A stretch of 8,625 nucleotides of DNA from BRH-c25 sp035417425. GTDB taxonomy: Bacteria; Bacillota; Clostridia; Lutisporales; Lutisporaceae. The stretch covers positions 1-8,625 of the forward strand of contig DAOLPD010000132.1 in the NCBI GenBank assembly GCA_035417425.1. The letters are read 5' to 3'. Positions 7,297-8,625 of the stretch are shown piece by piece (positions within the stretch are counted from its first letter, which is position 1; every line of letters starts with the position of its first letter). The notes below the pieces were generated by a model. It ran no database searches. It saw only the letters and a list, made by a program, of their open reading frames with translations, and was not told where the DNA came from. The translations under genes and the position numbers were made by a program.

Positions 7297-8625
7297 TTAT
7301 GTTTCAAAACCCCAATCGTCGGCATCTCCCGCACCGAAGTAATTGCGGCCTGATATGGACTTGAATTCTTCTCTCTCGATCTTACCGAATTCCTGGAGTC
7401 TGTCCTCCAGGTGGTTTATTGCATTTATATATGCCAATGCACTGGCTTCGATAATATTTGTACTGACTCCGTATCCCGAAGCTTTCATATTATTCCCGGA
7501 TACTTTCACAGTAACCTCTCCAAGAGCATCATTCCCTCCCGTAGAAGCCTTTATGGAGTATTCATCCAGCTTTACCTTCACACCAATGGCCCTGCCTATG
7601 GCTTTAAAAGCGGCGTCAACAGGGCCGTCCCCGCAAGCGGCTTCTTCATTTACACAGTTTTTACTGTTGATCCTTACTGTTGCAGTCGATACACTGCTGC
7701 TGCCGCTTGAAACCTGGAAATATTCCAGCCTATACTTCTCTGAAGCCTTGCTTGACTCCTGGTTAATCAATGCCTCAATGTCCCTGTCCATAATGTGTTT
7801 CTTTTTGTCCGCCAAATCCTTGAACAGTATAAAAGCCTTGTTGATCTCCTCTTGATTAAGATTACTGTAACCCAGCTCCTTAAGTTTTTCTTCAAAGGCA
7901 TGCCTTCCGGAATGCTTGCCGAGCACCGTCCGGCTCTGCTTCAATCCTATAGATTCCGGAGTCATCATTTCATATGTCCCACTGTTTGACATGACTTCGT
8001 GCTGGTGAATCCCCGATTCGTGGGAAAATACATTTACTCCTACGATTGCTTTGTTGGGCTGCACATTAAATCCCGTTGCGAAACTGACCATTGAACTTGT
8101 TCTGTAAAGCTTCTCGGTCACAATTCCGGTATAGGCGGGATAATAATCCTTTCTTGTCTTAAGCGCCATGACTACCTCTTCCAATGCGGCATTTCCCGCT
8201 CTTTCACCCAACCCGTTTATTGTACACTCCACCTGATCGGCGCCGTTTTCTACGGCTGCCAGGGAGTTGGCCACAGCCATTCCCAGATCATTATGGCAAT
8301 GTACGCTGATTATTGCCTTGTCAACATTTCCCACATTGTTCCTGATATTCCGGATAAGCCCTCCAAATTCTCCCGGGGTCATGTATCCTACGGTATCCGG
8401 TATATTAACTACTCTTGCTCCGGCATTTATCACCGACTCAATCACCCTGTAAAGAAATTCAGGATCCGTTCTTGACGCATCTTCAGCGGAAAACTCTACT
8501 TCAGGGCACAGCTTCCTTGCATAAGCAACCATTTCCGCCGCTCCTGCCAGCACATCTTCTGGCTTCATTTGCAGCTTGTATTTCATGTGTATATCCGAGG
8601 TGGCAATAAATGTGTGTATCCTTGG
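7297..8625 (-). CDS. leuA: 2-isopropylmalate synthase, 5' end cut by window edge
   Basis: LeuA condenses acetyl-CoA with 2-oxoisovalerate to give 2-isopropylmalate, the committed step of leucine synthesis in the cytoplasm. The visible 442 codons begin in the conserved RIHTFIATSDIH segment, which is in frame right up to base 8625. The methionine at 8586 is therefore internal, and by comparison with E. coli LeuA roughly 90 N-terminal residues lie outside the window, including the substrate-binding RDGEQ region. Visible residues 109 and 111 are the metal-binding histidines of HCHNDLG, and residues 137-145 are NGLGERAGN. From about residue 300 the C-terminal allosteric (leucine feedback) domain follows, with GDGPVDAAFKAIG at about 332-344. 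The domain order and the presence of the regulatory domain favour LeuA over homocitrate synthase; citramalate synthase is a less likely alternative. The stop is TAA. It is probably the first visible gene of a leuA-ilvB-ilvE operon. Confidence 0.95.
   Translation of the reverse strand, partial: PRIHTFIATSDIHMKYKLQMKPEDVLAGAAEMVAYARKLCPEVEFSAEDASRTDPEFLYRVIESVINAGARVVNIPDTVGYMTPGEFGGLIRNIRNNVGNVDKAIISVHCHNDLGMAVANSLAAVENGADQVECTINGLGERAGNAALEEVVMALKTRKDYYPAYTGIVTEKLYRTSSMVSFATGFNVQPNKAIVGVNVFSHESGIHQHEVMSNSGTYEMMTPESIGLKQSRTVLGKHSGRHAFEEKLKELGYSNLNQEEINKAFILFKDLADKKKHIMDRDIEALINQESSKASEKYRLEYFQVSSGSSSVSTATVRINSKNCVNEEAACGDGPVDAAFKAIGRAIGVKVKLDEYSIKASTGGNDALGEVTVKVSGNNMKASGYGVSTNIIEASALAYINAINHLEDRLQEFGKIEREEFKSISGRNYFGAGDADDWGFET

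Noticed and set aside
7297..8586. Taking the methionine at 8586 as the start of leuA
   Set aside because: The frame stays open to the window edge and encodes the conserved RIHTFIATSDIH segment upstream, so this methionine is internal.
1..8625. Signs of mobile DNA, CRISPR, phage or defence genes
   Set aside because: All five genes are housekeeping or biosynthetic with uniform orientation and codon use; no transposase, integrase, long repeat or tRNA-like sequence was seen.

Overview
The window is an ordinary-looking stretch of a low-to-medium GC Firmicutes chromosome, most likely from the class Clostridia. The reasons are purine-rich ribosome binding sites (GGAGG-like) before every gene whose start is visible, frequent ATA and AGG/AGA codons, a consensus sigma-A promoter, and protein sequences of clostridial type. 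Genus level is a guess. Five genes are present, all on the minus strand, so transcription runs from the high coordinates to the low ones. Almost everything is coding: the gaps are 54, 21, 122 and 137 bases, plus 53 bases at the left end.

Region 8625-4627 is a branched-chain amino acid biosynthesis cluster. It reads leuA (2-isopropylmalate synthase, 5' end cut by the window edge), then ilvB (acetolactate synthase catalytic subunit), then ilvE (branched-chain aminotransferase). The short gaps and lack of any terminator suggest one operon. IlvB makes acetolactate or acetohydroxybutyrate, LeuA diverts 2-oxoisovalerate to leucine, and IlvE performs the last transamination. The acetolactate synthase small subunit (ilvN), ilvC, ilvD and leuBCD are not in the window.

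Region 4626-2845 holds prfC (peptide chain release factor 3) with its own consensus promoter starting 8 bases after the ilvE stop codon, a roughly 80-base leader, and a strong intrinsic terminator. Region 2844-54 holds a SERCA-like P-type calcium ATPase, insulated from prfC by that terminator. No mobile element, tRNA, rRNA, CRISPR array or defence system was seen. The points worth checking are residue-level oddities in the ATPase and acetolactate synthase, the missing neighbouring ilvN, and the layout of the prfC control region. I found no evidence of a previously undescribed system.
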